From positions 181,669 to 245,668 of the forward strand of contig MNCI01009462.1 in NCBI GenBank assembly GCA_015680685.1: a stretch of DNA of 64,000 nucleotides. The letters are read 5' to 3'. Shown here piece after piece: positions 1-9,466 of this stretch. The notes under the pieces are model-generated. The model saw only the letters and a program-made list of their open reading frames with translations, did not search any database and had not been told where the DNA came from. The stretch's first letter is position 1. The number at the start of each line of letters is the position of its first letter. Origin of the DNA: Gnetum montanum (taxonomy: Eukaryota > Streptophyta > Gnetopsida > Gnetales > Gnetaceae). The translations under genes and the position numbers were made by a program.

Positions 1-763
1 AGAAGACAGAAATTGAAATAAGCACATGGCAGAACGAAGCCAAGTGACATGAAAAGCTTAAGGAGCATTTCAGAGATTAGGTGGGGATGTACAAATAGGT
101 GATAGAAAAAGAAATCCATATGGCTGAAGCCCATATTAACACTCTTAGTGCTTAGAACATTGATTGGAGGGCCATATTGAATACTTATGACTTTGTCCAC
201 CAAGTGGAACTAAAATAACAGAACCTGCAGATACAAGATCTTATGGAATACATGGAGTTGGCAAACCTACGGTATGCCAACTTAGCCATGTTGATAGTAG
301 GATGCCCAAGGAAAGAATTAGAGAAGCAGGTAGCAACCACTTATGCTAAATATGAAATAGAATTTTCTGAACACAAAAAGACATTGTAGAAATTGGAAGT
401 AGCAAATTTTGAATTAGAGTGGCTAAGATCAGCTGTCAAGGACAAAAGAATGTCATGGTGGATTTGGCTCAATGACTCAAGAACTACCAAGAATGCAAGG
501 ACAAATCTAGAGCCTATGAAGAGGAATGAAAACTATTTGTAGCTTGGTATGTCGAGGCCAATCAGATGTTTCCACAACTGTTGTGCCCATGAGAGGTGTT
601 GACTCCATCAAACATTGGATCATCAACATGGATGACATAGGATCCCTAGAATGAAGAAGAAAATCTTCAGGCAATCCTTCAGAGACATCCGTTTCTAAAG
701 CCTGAAGCACAAGACAAGGGGAAGAGACCCATGGAGGAGCCACCAACACCAGGAACCACATGA
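1..763 (+). pseudogene. 3'-terminal coiled-coil ORF of retroelement copy E1 (5' end outside window)
   Basis: This is the C-terminal part of an unrecognised, charged protein that also occurs at 20470-23135 on the other strand. Matching stretches include a Lys/Glu-rich coil near the start and MFPQLLCP followed by TWMT at 565-640. The tail KGKRPMEEPPTPGTT ends at a TGA at 761-763; the E2 copy reads KGKQPMEEPPPLGTT. The frame is broken by several TAG/TGA codons. It lies directly upstream of the polypurine tract and 3' LTR, which is where Athila-type elements place an extra (env-like) ORF. No envelope features such as a signal peptide or membrane span are visible, so the function is unknown. Assignment as the same ORF as in E2 is confident. 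Confidence 0.7.
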
Positions 764-948
764 ATTCCAACAAATTTTTCTTTTGTAATTTTGTGTATGT
801 GTCCCAATTTTGTTTCATTCAACCCCAAACCGCAGCATGAGTAATTCCTAGTTAGTCAATAATCCCATATCTATCCACTGTGTAATCAATCAAACTTGTT
901 CTCATTTTTTCTGAGTCAAGGACGAGTTGTTATTTAGTCGTGGGGGTA
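764..948 (+). other. E1 3' untranslated tail and polypurine tract
   Basis: Non-coding tail between the ORF stop and the LTR. It ends in the purine run CGTGGGGGTA immediately before the LTR 5' TG. The E2 copy has GAGGGTA at the same place. The position fits the plus-strand priming site of an LTR retrotransposon. Confidence 0.65.
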
Positions 949-970
949 TGATGAATCATGGTTTTCCAAG

Positions 971-1047
971 CCTCGATATTGGATCCTCGATATCGAGTAT
1001 GCGATATCACAGCTTGGATAATGATATCAAATACACGATATTGTGAT
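971..1047. repeat. E1 U3 palindromic array
   Basis: Repeated GATAT/CGATATCG words: CTCGATATTG, CTCGATATCGAG, TATGCGATATCAC, TGATATCA and ACACGATATTGTG. It sits 14-90 bp upstream of the TATA box. The same core is denser and GC-richer in E3 (62622-62721); E2 uses a different core. Confidence 0.65.
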
Positions 1048-1060
1048 TCCTGTGTAGGTC

Positions 1061-1068
1061 TATAAATA
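1061..1068 (+). promoter_or_regulatory. TATA box of E1 LTR
   Basis: TATAAATA in the context GGTCTATAAATACAACA. The same position relative to the array is kept in E2 and E3. Confidence 0.7.
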
Positions 1069-1809
1069 CAACATTCAGACGCATAGGAAAGGGAGAGTTG
1101 GTAATTCTTAGGATAGAGTCTTTTTGTCATTTTTTAGTTACCTTTCATTCTTTCCCTAGTGCATGCCCATAGTGTAATGATTGTAATTATACAGAACCTT
1201 TATTTAAGTGTGACGTACTTGGACACGCACATGATCAGCAATAAAGATTGAGATTACTCCATCATTGTAACATTCACTTATCCTTTAATTACTTCAATTG
1301 TTAATTGTTATTTATTATTTTTTTGTTAATATTTCTTTATCATCATCTATTATTCCTATTGTTAAATGTGGAATGAGTACGACTTAATCATGAACATTTA
1401 AGTGTAACTACTTGGTAACCCAGTAGCATATCTACGAGTGCTTGAGTAATGTGCGCTTGGTAATCCCAGAAGTAGTACACAAGGTCCAAGATGTGCATGG
1501 ATGATTAAGGACAGATGCTCATCGCACTTAGGCTAGTTTAGATTTCTCTTTTTATTGCCTATTATATGAAGTCAAGATTATTTTCCATCATCTCGAGGAG
1601 TAGCATTAGTTAGGATCCCATCATTCACCTCACTCTAGACTAAACCATATGTGACAAAGAAAATACTAGTCCAGGTGGGAAGATAGCAAACTACAATCAA
1701 TGTGTAATTATCTAGATGCCACAACTAGTTCATCTGCAGAGTTTGACCGGATCGTGCGTAGACACTCATATTCATATGGTTGAGTGGAGGGGTACCTAAC
1801 CACTCATCA

Positions 1810-2632
1810 ATAATTATGGTGGTGATCTTTTGTAGCATAAGAATTTTTCATGAAAATAATTTTTTTATTTTTTTTAAATTCATTTTCTTTATATTACATG
1901 ATCTTACAAGATTCAACTTAAGTTTTATAATAACTTAAGTTATTTTATTCATACATTATAAAGGATAGGTTTGGAATCATGCAATCTAGGATAATAGGGT
2001 TTAGGATAGGTGGTTCCTCAGTTTTAGGATATTGAGAATCATTTTTAGGCCTCTAGTTATGATATTAGGATCTTCTTATTTGTTATTATTATTATTGCCA
2101 TGTATTTGTTTTACCTTCATAACCTTTTCAAGATTTTTCTCCATCTTCAAGTGTTGTAGCAAGTTATCCAACTTGTCTTCCATTCATATGAGTATGTAAA
2201 TGATGTATTTCATATGATGTTCAAGAAGTAGATGATATTGTATGCTATTTCTTTGATCTTCTAACATCATAGAAGATCCTAACATTCTTTCAAAGGTTAT
2301 TTTCAAGGGCCTCATTTGATCATGAATTCACTTCATATTTTATTTTTTCCTTCTAATGTACTCTAATCTTTTTTCTTTCTTATATGCCATGATACATTAG
2401 CCTATGTTCTTATTTCTTACATTCCTACCTCATTATATAGTGTTGAATAGATTACTTGTCACATACAACTATCTTATATAACTATCTTTTTTTTTTCAAA
2501 TTGTTATAACTTCTTAATACATTACTTCACTTTGATTTGGTAGTTATGATTATATTTTGGTTTACTTAATAATGACTTGTTCTCATAACAAATTTCTAGT
2601 TTCTATGATATCATATTAGAGTTTGGTTTTAA
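1810..2632. other. AT-rich flank, no gene seen
   Basis: Sequence between the E1 LTR and the copia element. It contains A/T runs and a short TTATTATTATTATT stretch near 2081. Minus-strand reading around 2080-2160 gives a short Lys/Asn-rich open stretch that I cannot assign. The flank continues at 7555 after the copia insertion. Confidence 0.5.
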
Positions 2633-3033
2633 TGTTAAATGTGTTTAATTGTTAAACATGATTTTTTTATTTGTCCTAGTCTTTAAGAACTATCCTTAGG
2701 GATTTGGTTGCTATTTTNATCCTAGTCTTTAAGAACTATCCTTAGGGATTTGGTTGCTATTTTCATTCTTTAGAGGTTGAATGATCGATCGTTATAGAAG
2801 TTGAAGGGTTTGCCATTATAGAAGTTGAAGGTTTGACCATTATAGAAGTTAAAGGGTCGATTGTTATAGAAGTTGCTTCATTTAGTTGCTATTTTTCATT
2901 GATGTATTTGCCTATTTAAAGGCCATTATTAGTTGAATAAAAAGGTAAAATTCAGTTGCCTCTGTTTGCCCCTATTTTGTTTTGTTTCATTTTTTTATCT
3001 AAGGCTAGTAGTGCACAACCTCAGAGGCTAACA
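2633..3033 (+). repeat. 5' LTR of copia element
   Basis: 401 bp, with a TATTTAAA box at 2923-2930. It carries about four tandem units of roughly 24 bp, built on GTTATAGAAGTTGAAGGGT, at 2785-2875. A 44-bp stretch (2674-2717) is repeated at 2720-2763 across a single N at 2718; the 3' LTR has it only once, so this duplication is probably an assembly artefact. Confidence 0.85.
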
Positions 3034-3034
3034 A

Positions 3035-3043
3035 TGGTATCAA
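3035..3043 (+). promoter_or_regulatory. Primer-binding site (initiator tRNA-Met type)
   Basis: TGGTATCAA one base after the LTR end matches the first eight bases of the plant copia consensus TGGTATCAGAGC. The rest has decayed. Confidence 0.7.
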
Positions 3044-3126
3044 ATTTTGGTTTAGGAGGTTAGAGAGAAAAGCACAGTAGTGCACCCAGTTTAGGAGGCT
3101 TGAGAGAAGAGTATAGTAGTGCATAA

Positions 3127-4029
3127 ATGGTCTCTAAAAATTTTGTACGACCTACCATCCCATGTTTTGATGGTCACTATGAACATTGAAGCATGTTGAT
3201 GGAAAATTTCTTGAAGTCTAAGGAGTATTAGCAAGTTGTTAAAGATGGTGTAGTAGCACCCAAAGCTGAGGCTGCACTCACAAATGAACAAAGAAAGGAG
3301 CTAGAGGGACTAAGGCTGAAAGATTTGAAGGCAAAGAATTATTTATTTCTAGCAAGTGATCATTCTATCTTGGAGACTATTCTTAGCAAAGAAACTTCCA
3401 AGGATATTTAAGATTCTATGAAGAAGAAATATCAAGGGTCTTTGAGAGTAAAGTGTGCATAGCTTCAAGCCTTAAGAAGGGATTTTGAAACTCTATAGAT
3501 GAAAGATGAAGAGTCTATTCTAGCTATTATGTAAGGATAATGGGGATAGAAAATAACATGCAATTTCATGGTGAGAAGATGAAGGATGTGATTATTGTTG
3601 AGAAGCTATTACATTCCCTATCCCCCAAGTTTGATTATGTTGTTTATTCAATTGAAGAATTCAAAGATGTTGATGCACTTTCCCTTGATGAACTTCAAAG
3701 TTCTCTGTTAGTCCATGAATAGAGGATGAATCAAAATTCAAATTTTGAAGAGCAAGCTTTGAAGGCTTCTACTTTTACTTATTTCTTAAGTGGAAGAGGA
3801 GATCGAGGAAATAGAGATGGTAGTAGACATTTCAAAGAAGATGGTGATAAATTTCAAGGCAAAGGTAGAGGATAGGTTGAAAAATCTAAGTTGGAATGCT
3901 TTAGATGTCATAAATATAGACACTATCATTCCAAATGCTACACTAAACTACCCAATGACAAAGGAGAGAAATCAAATTTTGTAGAAGAGGAGGAGTTTGA
4001 GACTTTGTTGATGGTGGTTCAAGACGATT
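3127..4029 (+). pseudogene. copia gag remnant
   Basis: Begins MVSKNFVRPTIPCFDGHYEH, the start typical of copia gag (IPxFDGxNY). The conserved Trp codons that follow have become TGA and TAG. The central part shows KLLHSLSPKFDYVV and DALSLDELQSSLLVHE, the usual gag core. A frameshift lies near 3533. A zinc knuckle CFRCHKYRHYHSKC (CX2CX4HX4C) is at about 3897-3940, with the usual Gly lost. The protein would package element RNA in virus-like particles. At least seven stops make it non-functional. Confidence 0.85.
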
Positions 4030-5303
4030 GAGAGTCTTAGTCAGATGTATGGTATGTGGATACTAACTACAACAACCATATGTGTGGGTGTAAGTCTTCT
4101 TTTTCTTACTTAGATGAAAGTTTTCATTCTATAGTAAGTTTTGGTGATTGTTCTACTATAAATGTAATGGGAAAGGGGGATATTAACATTAGAACCAAGA
4201 ATGGTTTTGTAGAAACAAATTCCAATGTTTTTTATGTTTCTAATTTGAAAGGCAATTTGTTAAGAGCTAGTCAATTGCAAGAGAAGGCTACCTGTGAAAT
4301 TTATGATCCTTCAAGAGGATATATTGTAGTGGTTCAAATGAGGTCCAATAGATTATTTTCAATGAGGATTGAAAGTGCTCAATCTTGCTTGAAGGATAAA
4401 GTAAAAGATCCACCATGGCTTTGGAATTTTCACTATGGCCACTTGAATTTTGGAGGATTAAAGACTTTGCAATAGAAAAATATGGTGACTAGTCTTCCTC
4501 AAATTACAATTCCTTCTAAAGTGTATGAAGAATGTGTTGTTGGTAAAAAACATCATTCTTAATTATTTGAAGGAAAATCATGGAGAGCAAAGAATGTCCT
4601 TAAGTTGGTTCACTCTAACATTTGTGGGCCAATAAAACCATCTTCAAATGAAGGTAAGAGGTACTTGATCACCTTCATTAACGATTATACTTGAAAAAGT
4701 TGGGTTTATTTTTTGCAAGAGAAGTCTGAAGCTTTTAATGCATTTAAAAGGTTCAAGGCACATGTTGAGAATGAGTTTGGAAAGATTCTTAAGACTCTTC
4801 ATATAGATCATGGAGGAGAATATTGTTCAAAAGAGTTTGATGTTTTTTGTGAGAATCATGGCATTTGGAAAGAGCTCACAACCCCCTATACACCACAAAA
4901 AAATGGTGTATTAGAGAGAAAAAATAGAACCATCCTCAATATGGTGAGAAGCCTCTTGGAAAGAGGAAGTATTCTAAAGAGTTTTTGGATGGAGATTGTG
5001 AATTGGAGCATCCATGTTTTGAACAGAAGTCTCACCTTTGCTATTTAAAACATGACACTAGAAGAGGCTTGGAGTGAAAGGAAACTAGCAGTGGATCACT
5101 TTAGAATCTTTGGTTGCATTGCCTACACACATATCCCCAATGAGAAGAGGAACAAGTTGGAGGATAAGTGTGAAGAATGTGTTTTTCTTGGTGTAAGTGA
5201 AGCATCCAAAGCATATAAATTGTATAATCCTCTGACAAAGAAGATTGTGACTAGTAGAGATGCCATCTTTGATGAAGAGAGCACTTGGAATTGGAATGGG
5301 TAG
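4030..5303 (+). pseudogene. copia protease and integrase remnant
   Basis: The protease active site appears as WYVDTNYNNHMCG; the family motif is D-S/T-G, so the catalytic Gly is replaced. After the GAG-pre-integrase stretch (HYGHLNFGGLKTL) comes an integrase core. LHIDHGGEYCSKEF supplies the second catalytic Asp and NGVLERKNRTI the Glu. TTPYTPQKNG is the usual motif before the Glu. The C-terminal HFRIFGCIAYTHIP and ECVFLGVSEASKAYKLYNP follow. Stops at 4474, 4560, 4694, 5047 and 5301 split it. The role would be polyprotein cleavage and insertion of cDNA. Confidence 0.88.
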
Positions 5304-5379
5304 TAACCTACTTTAATTAGTTTTGATAGTGAAACTATAGGCTCTGTAGCACTCAAAACTACAGAACTTAGAACTATAG

Positions 5380-7117
5380 ACTTTGAAGCACCAAGAACTA
5401 TGGAGGCCAAAATCCCAAAAGCTATAAAGGCTAAAGCACCAAAAACTATGGAGGCTAAGACTTCATCAATAGTAGTAGCAGCTGAATCTCATTGTATTCA
5501 AAAAAGGCCCTTATGGATGATGGATTATGAGGTAACTAGGATTGACCAATCTAAAGATCCAATCACCCACTTTGCTTTGTTTGCAAATTGTGATCCCACA
5601 ACTTTTGAAAGTGTTATTAAAGAATCAAAAGAGAGAAAGGCAATGAAGAATGAAATTAAAGCCATTGAGAGAAATGATACTTGGGAGCTGGTTTATCTTC
5701 CAAAAGGGCACAAAACCATTGGTGTGAAATGGGTCTTCAAAACAAAACTAAAGGAGATTGGTGAAGTTGACAAGTATAAGGTGCAATTGGTGGCTAATGG
5801 ATACAAGAAAGAATATGGGATTGACTATAAAGAAGTCTTTGATCCTATTACAAGGTATGATACAATCAAATTGGTGATTGCATTGGTAGCACAAAATTCA
5901 TGGCCTATCTTCCAAATGGATGTCAAGTCTGCTTTCTTACATGAAGACTTTGAGGAACACGTATTTATTGATTAGCCCTTAGTTTTGTGAAGCTTGGTAG
6001 TGAGAAAAAGGTCTATAAATTTAAAAAGGTTTTGTATGTTCTAAAACAAGCTCCAAGAGCTTGGTATAGTCATATAACTACCTATTTTTCTAAGGAGGGA
6101 TTTCAAAAATGCTCATATGAGCATACACTTTTTATAAATATTGATAAAGGAAAGGTGATCATTGTATGTTTATATGTTGATGATCTTATTTTCACTAGGA
6201 ATGATAGTTATTTGTTTGAAAAATTTAAGAAGTCAATGATGGATGAGTTTGAAATGACTGATCTTGGAAAAATGCATTATTATCTTGGCATGGAAGTAGT
6301 GCAATCCCCCATTGGAATCTTTATTTCTCAAAAGAAGTATGTTAGAGAAATTTTGGAGAGGTTTAAGATGAAAGCTTGCAATTCTATAAGCACTCCAATT
6401 GAAATTGGATTGAGGATATAGAAAGATCCTAAAGGAAGCAAGATGGAGGCTATACTTTACAAGAAAATTGTTGGGAGTCTAATGTATTTGACTACAACCA
6501 AATCCAATATAATGCATGCTATGAGTCTTATCGGTAGATACATGGAGTCTTCAAAGAAGATGCATTTTTTGGCTGCTAAAAGAATATTTCATTACTTGCA
6601 AGGGACTAAAGATGTTAGGCTATTTTACAAGAAATGTGAGAAATATGATTTTGTGGGATTTACTGATAGTGATTCTGTAGGAGATCAAGATGATAGGGAG
6701 AGCACTTCGGGATATGTTTTTATTATGGGCATAGGGGCTATTTCATGGTCATCCAAGAAGTAATCAATTATCACATTATCAACCACAGAGGCTAAATTTG
6801 TTCCTGGAACATCTTGTGCTTGCCAAGCTATTTGGATAATAAACATTCTTAATGAGCTATGTTTCAAGCAAGAGGGGGCTACTACAATTTTTTGTGATAA
6901 CAATTTCACCATAAAGTTATCCAAAAATCCTATGCTACATGGAAGAAGTAAGCATATTGATTTGATATTTCACTTCTTGCATGATCTATGCAATGATGGT
7001 ATTATTGATTTGGTGTTTTGTAAGAGAAGATCAACTCATTGATATTTTAACCAAACCCTTTGAGTTATCAACATTCCAGAGGTTGAGAAAGTAGCTTGGA
7101 GTCATTACATTGAATGA
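5380..7117 (+). pseudogene. copia reverse transcriptase and RNase H remnant
   Basis: RT motifs in order: NDTWELVYLPKGHKTIGVKW, VDKYKVQLVANGY, FQMDVKSAFLHED, LYVLKQAPRAWY and the intact catalytic CLYVDDLIF near 6165-6190. MHYYLGMEV and SQKKYVREILERF follow. RNase H begins around FVGFTDSDSVGD (6650) and continues through AISWSSKK, STTEAKFV and GRSKHIDL to DILTKPFE near 7040. Frameshifts near 5975 and 7025 and several TAG codons break it. This is the best preserved coding block of the window. Its motif order confirms the copia superfamily. Confidence 0.92.
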
Positions 7118-7162
7118 TTCTTGTTAAATTGATAGTTTGTAAACTTTTAGTTTATGAGAGGG

Positions 7163-7554
7163 TGTTAAATGTGTTTAGTTATTAAACATGTTTTGTTTGT
7201 TTGTTCTAGTCATTAGGAACTATCCTTAGGGATTCAGTTGCTATTTTCATTCTTTAGAAGGTGAATGGTCGACTGTCACAGAAGTTGAAGGATTTGCTGT
7301 TATAGAAGTTGAAGGGTTGATTGTTACAGAAGTTGAAGGGTCAGTTGTTATAGAAGTTAAAGGGTCAATTATTACAGAAGTTAAAGGGTTGACCATTATA
7401 GAATTTTCTTCATTTAGTTGCTATTTTCTATTGATGTATTTTCCTATTTAAAGGTCATTATTAGTTGAATAAAAAGATGAAATTCAATTGCCTCTATTTG
7501 CCTCTATTTTGTTTTTTATCTAAGGCTAGCATTCCATAGCCTTAGAGGCTGACA
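7163..7554 (+). repeat. 3' LTR of copia element, with preceding purine tract
   Basis: 392 bp, preceded by ATGAGAGGG at 7154-7162. TATTTAAA lies at about 7445-7452. The internal ~24-bp unit (GTTATAGAAGTTGAAGGGT and variants with GTTACAGAAGTT) occurs about six times at 7268-7408, against about four in the 5' LTR. The two LTRs are otherwise clearly alike and end in GAGGCTRACA. Confidence 0.88.
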
Positions 7555-8470
7555 TTTACATCTATTAGATAACTCTAATTTACAAGGATCTTTTAGGTTA
7601 TGAGAAAACTTAACATATGATTTATTGACAAACTCATAATTACTTTATTTCATATGTAATAGTTGCTCTTGGTACATGAATAATTTATTATAAATATTTT
7701 TTTATAACATATTCATATTAGCTACATCCTTATGATGCTTGTCTTTGCCTATTATTGATGACAAGTCTTCTAGGATTTTTCTTGATCCGTTAGTCTTACA
7801 TGGACTAGGTCATTATGGAATCCTTCAAGAACTCATAGCTTAGCTTGTTATGAACTACTATCACATTTGTAGCATGTTCCTCTTTGTTATCATTCTCTTT
7901 ACTTCATCATAACCTTCTTTTGAAAACTCACCCTCTCTTTCTCTTTAAGAAACTGGATCAAGTTATGAATGGATCATCTTGGATATTTTCTTTCTATTTA
8001 TGAAATTGTATCCTTATTTTCTTGTTCTATTTATGTGTTAGTTGTTAAAATTTTGGTTCTTAAATGATCATTACAAATCTATGGGTTGTAATGACTTTTG
8101 TGTTTCATTATACTTCTTGTTGTAGATTACTTTCATTCTTTAGGCATATATCAATTGTTTCTTGTTGTCCTAATTTCTATTAACATCTATATGATGCTCC
8201 TCTTAGTACCTTCTTTGATGATTCATCATTGCTTGCACTTACTATCCTATCAATATCTAATTATTCCTCATCATATTTGTCTTCTCCTCATTTTTGTAAT
8301 TGATTGATGGCTACTTATGTTTCATGAAAAGGTTATAAAAGCTCTTGGGATATGAGTCACATCTATTTGTCAGGAATTTTTTATAAGTGATTATGAATAA
8401 TCTTTATTCTTTATGAAAATGATGATTGAACATTGTGCTACAATCATATTCTAACATTGAATGGATTTTT
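7555..8470. other. AT-rich stretch without a recognisable gene
   Basis: Continues the pre-insertion flank of the copia element. T-rich on the plus strand. The open stretch at 8098-8307 is hydrophobic low-complexity translation with no family signature. I see no structure beyond scattered T/A runs. Confidence 0.45.
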
Positions 8471-9466
8471 GATTTGTTTGGGTATGTCTTCTTGGAGCAC
8501 TCCTATTTCTTTATCAAGAAGAAGAATGGTAGCATGAGGTTATACATTAATTATCAATAGTTGAATAAGGTAATTATAAGAAATAGATGCCTATTGTCCT
8601 ACATAGATGATTTATTTGATTAGTTAAGGGTATCTTGGATGTTCTCAAAGATAGATCTTAAGTTAAATTATCATTAGGATTGCATCAAAGATGAGGATGT
8701 TTCAAATACAATCTTCAAGACATGGTATGGTCATTATGAGTTTATGGTTTTGTTGTTTGGACTTACTAATGCTCCTATAGTGTTCATGAATCTTACAAAT
8801 AGTGTGATGAGACTATACTTGGATCACTTTATCATCATGTTCATCAATGATATCTTGGTGTAGTCATTGTTGGAGGATCTTCATGAGCAGTATTTGAGAA
8901 TAGTGCTATAGACACTTAGGAAGCATTAGTTGTTTACTCAAGCTTCAAAGTATTGATTTTGGCACCATGAGATTTAGTTCTTGAGATGTTATTTTGGAGG
9001 CTAGTATAGTGGTGCTAAAACATCAATTATTTGGGATTGGCCTATTCCTAAGGATGTTGAAGAGGTTCATAATTTTTTTTGAATTGGCAGGTTATTATAG
9101 GAGGTTCATTTAGAATTTATTCCATATTGCTTTACCTCTTATGTAGCTATTGCAGAATGATGTTAGATTCTTGTGGAACCCTTAGTGTTATCCTACTTTT
9201 GATAAGCTCAAAGGTAGCTTGATTTTGAATCTTATTATGATTTCTTCTACTCTAAGTAAATAATTTGAAATTTATACCAATGTATTAGGTGAAGGTTACT
9301 GGTATGTCCTCATGAAAGAGGAAAAATTGATAGTGTATGACCACAAAGTTTAATGAAATGAGGCCCCTCATTGCTACTTGTAATATTTTGAAGGATTTGA
9401 GCATAGAAGTAAAGCTATCTTGAATGTTTTCAACTAAGTCTAAATGTTTGATAATGGGCAATGGGA
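8471..9466 (+). pseudogene. Chromovirus-type Ty3/gypsy RT and RNase H fragment
   Basis: Translation follows the chromoviral RT path. YVFLEHSYFFIKKKNGSMRL and LNKVIIRN begin it. MFSKIDLKLNYH then carries the first catalytic Asp. [20 protein letters not shown] and FINDILV (family FIDDILVYS) follow. RNase H starts near 9266 with FEIYTNVLGEGYWYVLMKEE. Many Gln/Trp codons are stops. Upstream gag/PR and downstream integrase are missing. It ends abruptly at about 9466, where a minus-strand gag-protease remnant begins. Confidence 0.85.

Larger units (their letters stand above)
949..1809 (+). repeat. 3' LTR of E1 (Athila-like family), 861 bp
   Basis: Starts TGATGAATCATG and ends CCACTCATCA, giving short inverted ends TGATGA/TCATCA. 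The same LTR is found at 19396-20253 (minus) and 62599-63600 (plus). The three share the TATA region, the block around GTACTTGGACACGCACATGA, GGCAATAAAGAT-like sequence, the CTTGGTAAYCCC repeats and the last 200 bp. U3 holds a palindromic array just before the TATA box. CpG sites seen in E3 are often TG/CA here, so this is an older copy. It is the 3' LTR because the ORF tail and purine tract precede it; the matching 5' LTR is outside the window. Confidence 0.85.
2633..7554 (+). mobile_element. Ty1/copia LTR retrotransposon, complete structure, decayed coding region
   Basis: Two related LTRs (2633-3033 and 7163-7554) begin TGTTAAATGTGTTTA and end GAGGCTRACA. A TGGTATCA primer-binding site follows the 5' LTR and a purine-rich stretch precedes the 3' LTR. 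Domain order is gag, protease, integrase, RT, RNase H, which is copia order. Flanking 5-mers TTTAA (2628-2632) and TTTAC (7555-7559) look like a decayed target-site duplication. About 4.9 kb matches the usual copia length. Coding is broken by in-frame stops at Trp and Gln positions and by at least three frameshifts, so the copy cannot be autonomous. Confidence 0.92.

Noticed and set aside
5123-5410. 95-codon minus-strand frame inside the copia element
   Set aside because: Shadow of the integrase C-terminus on the plus strand.
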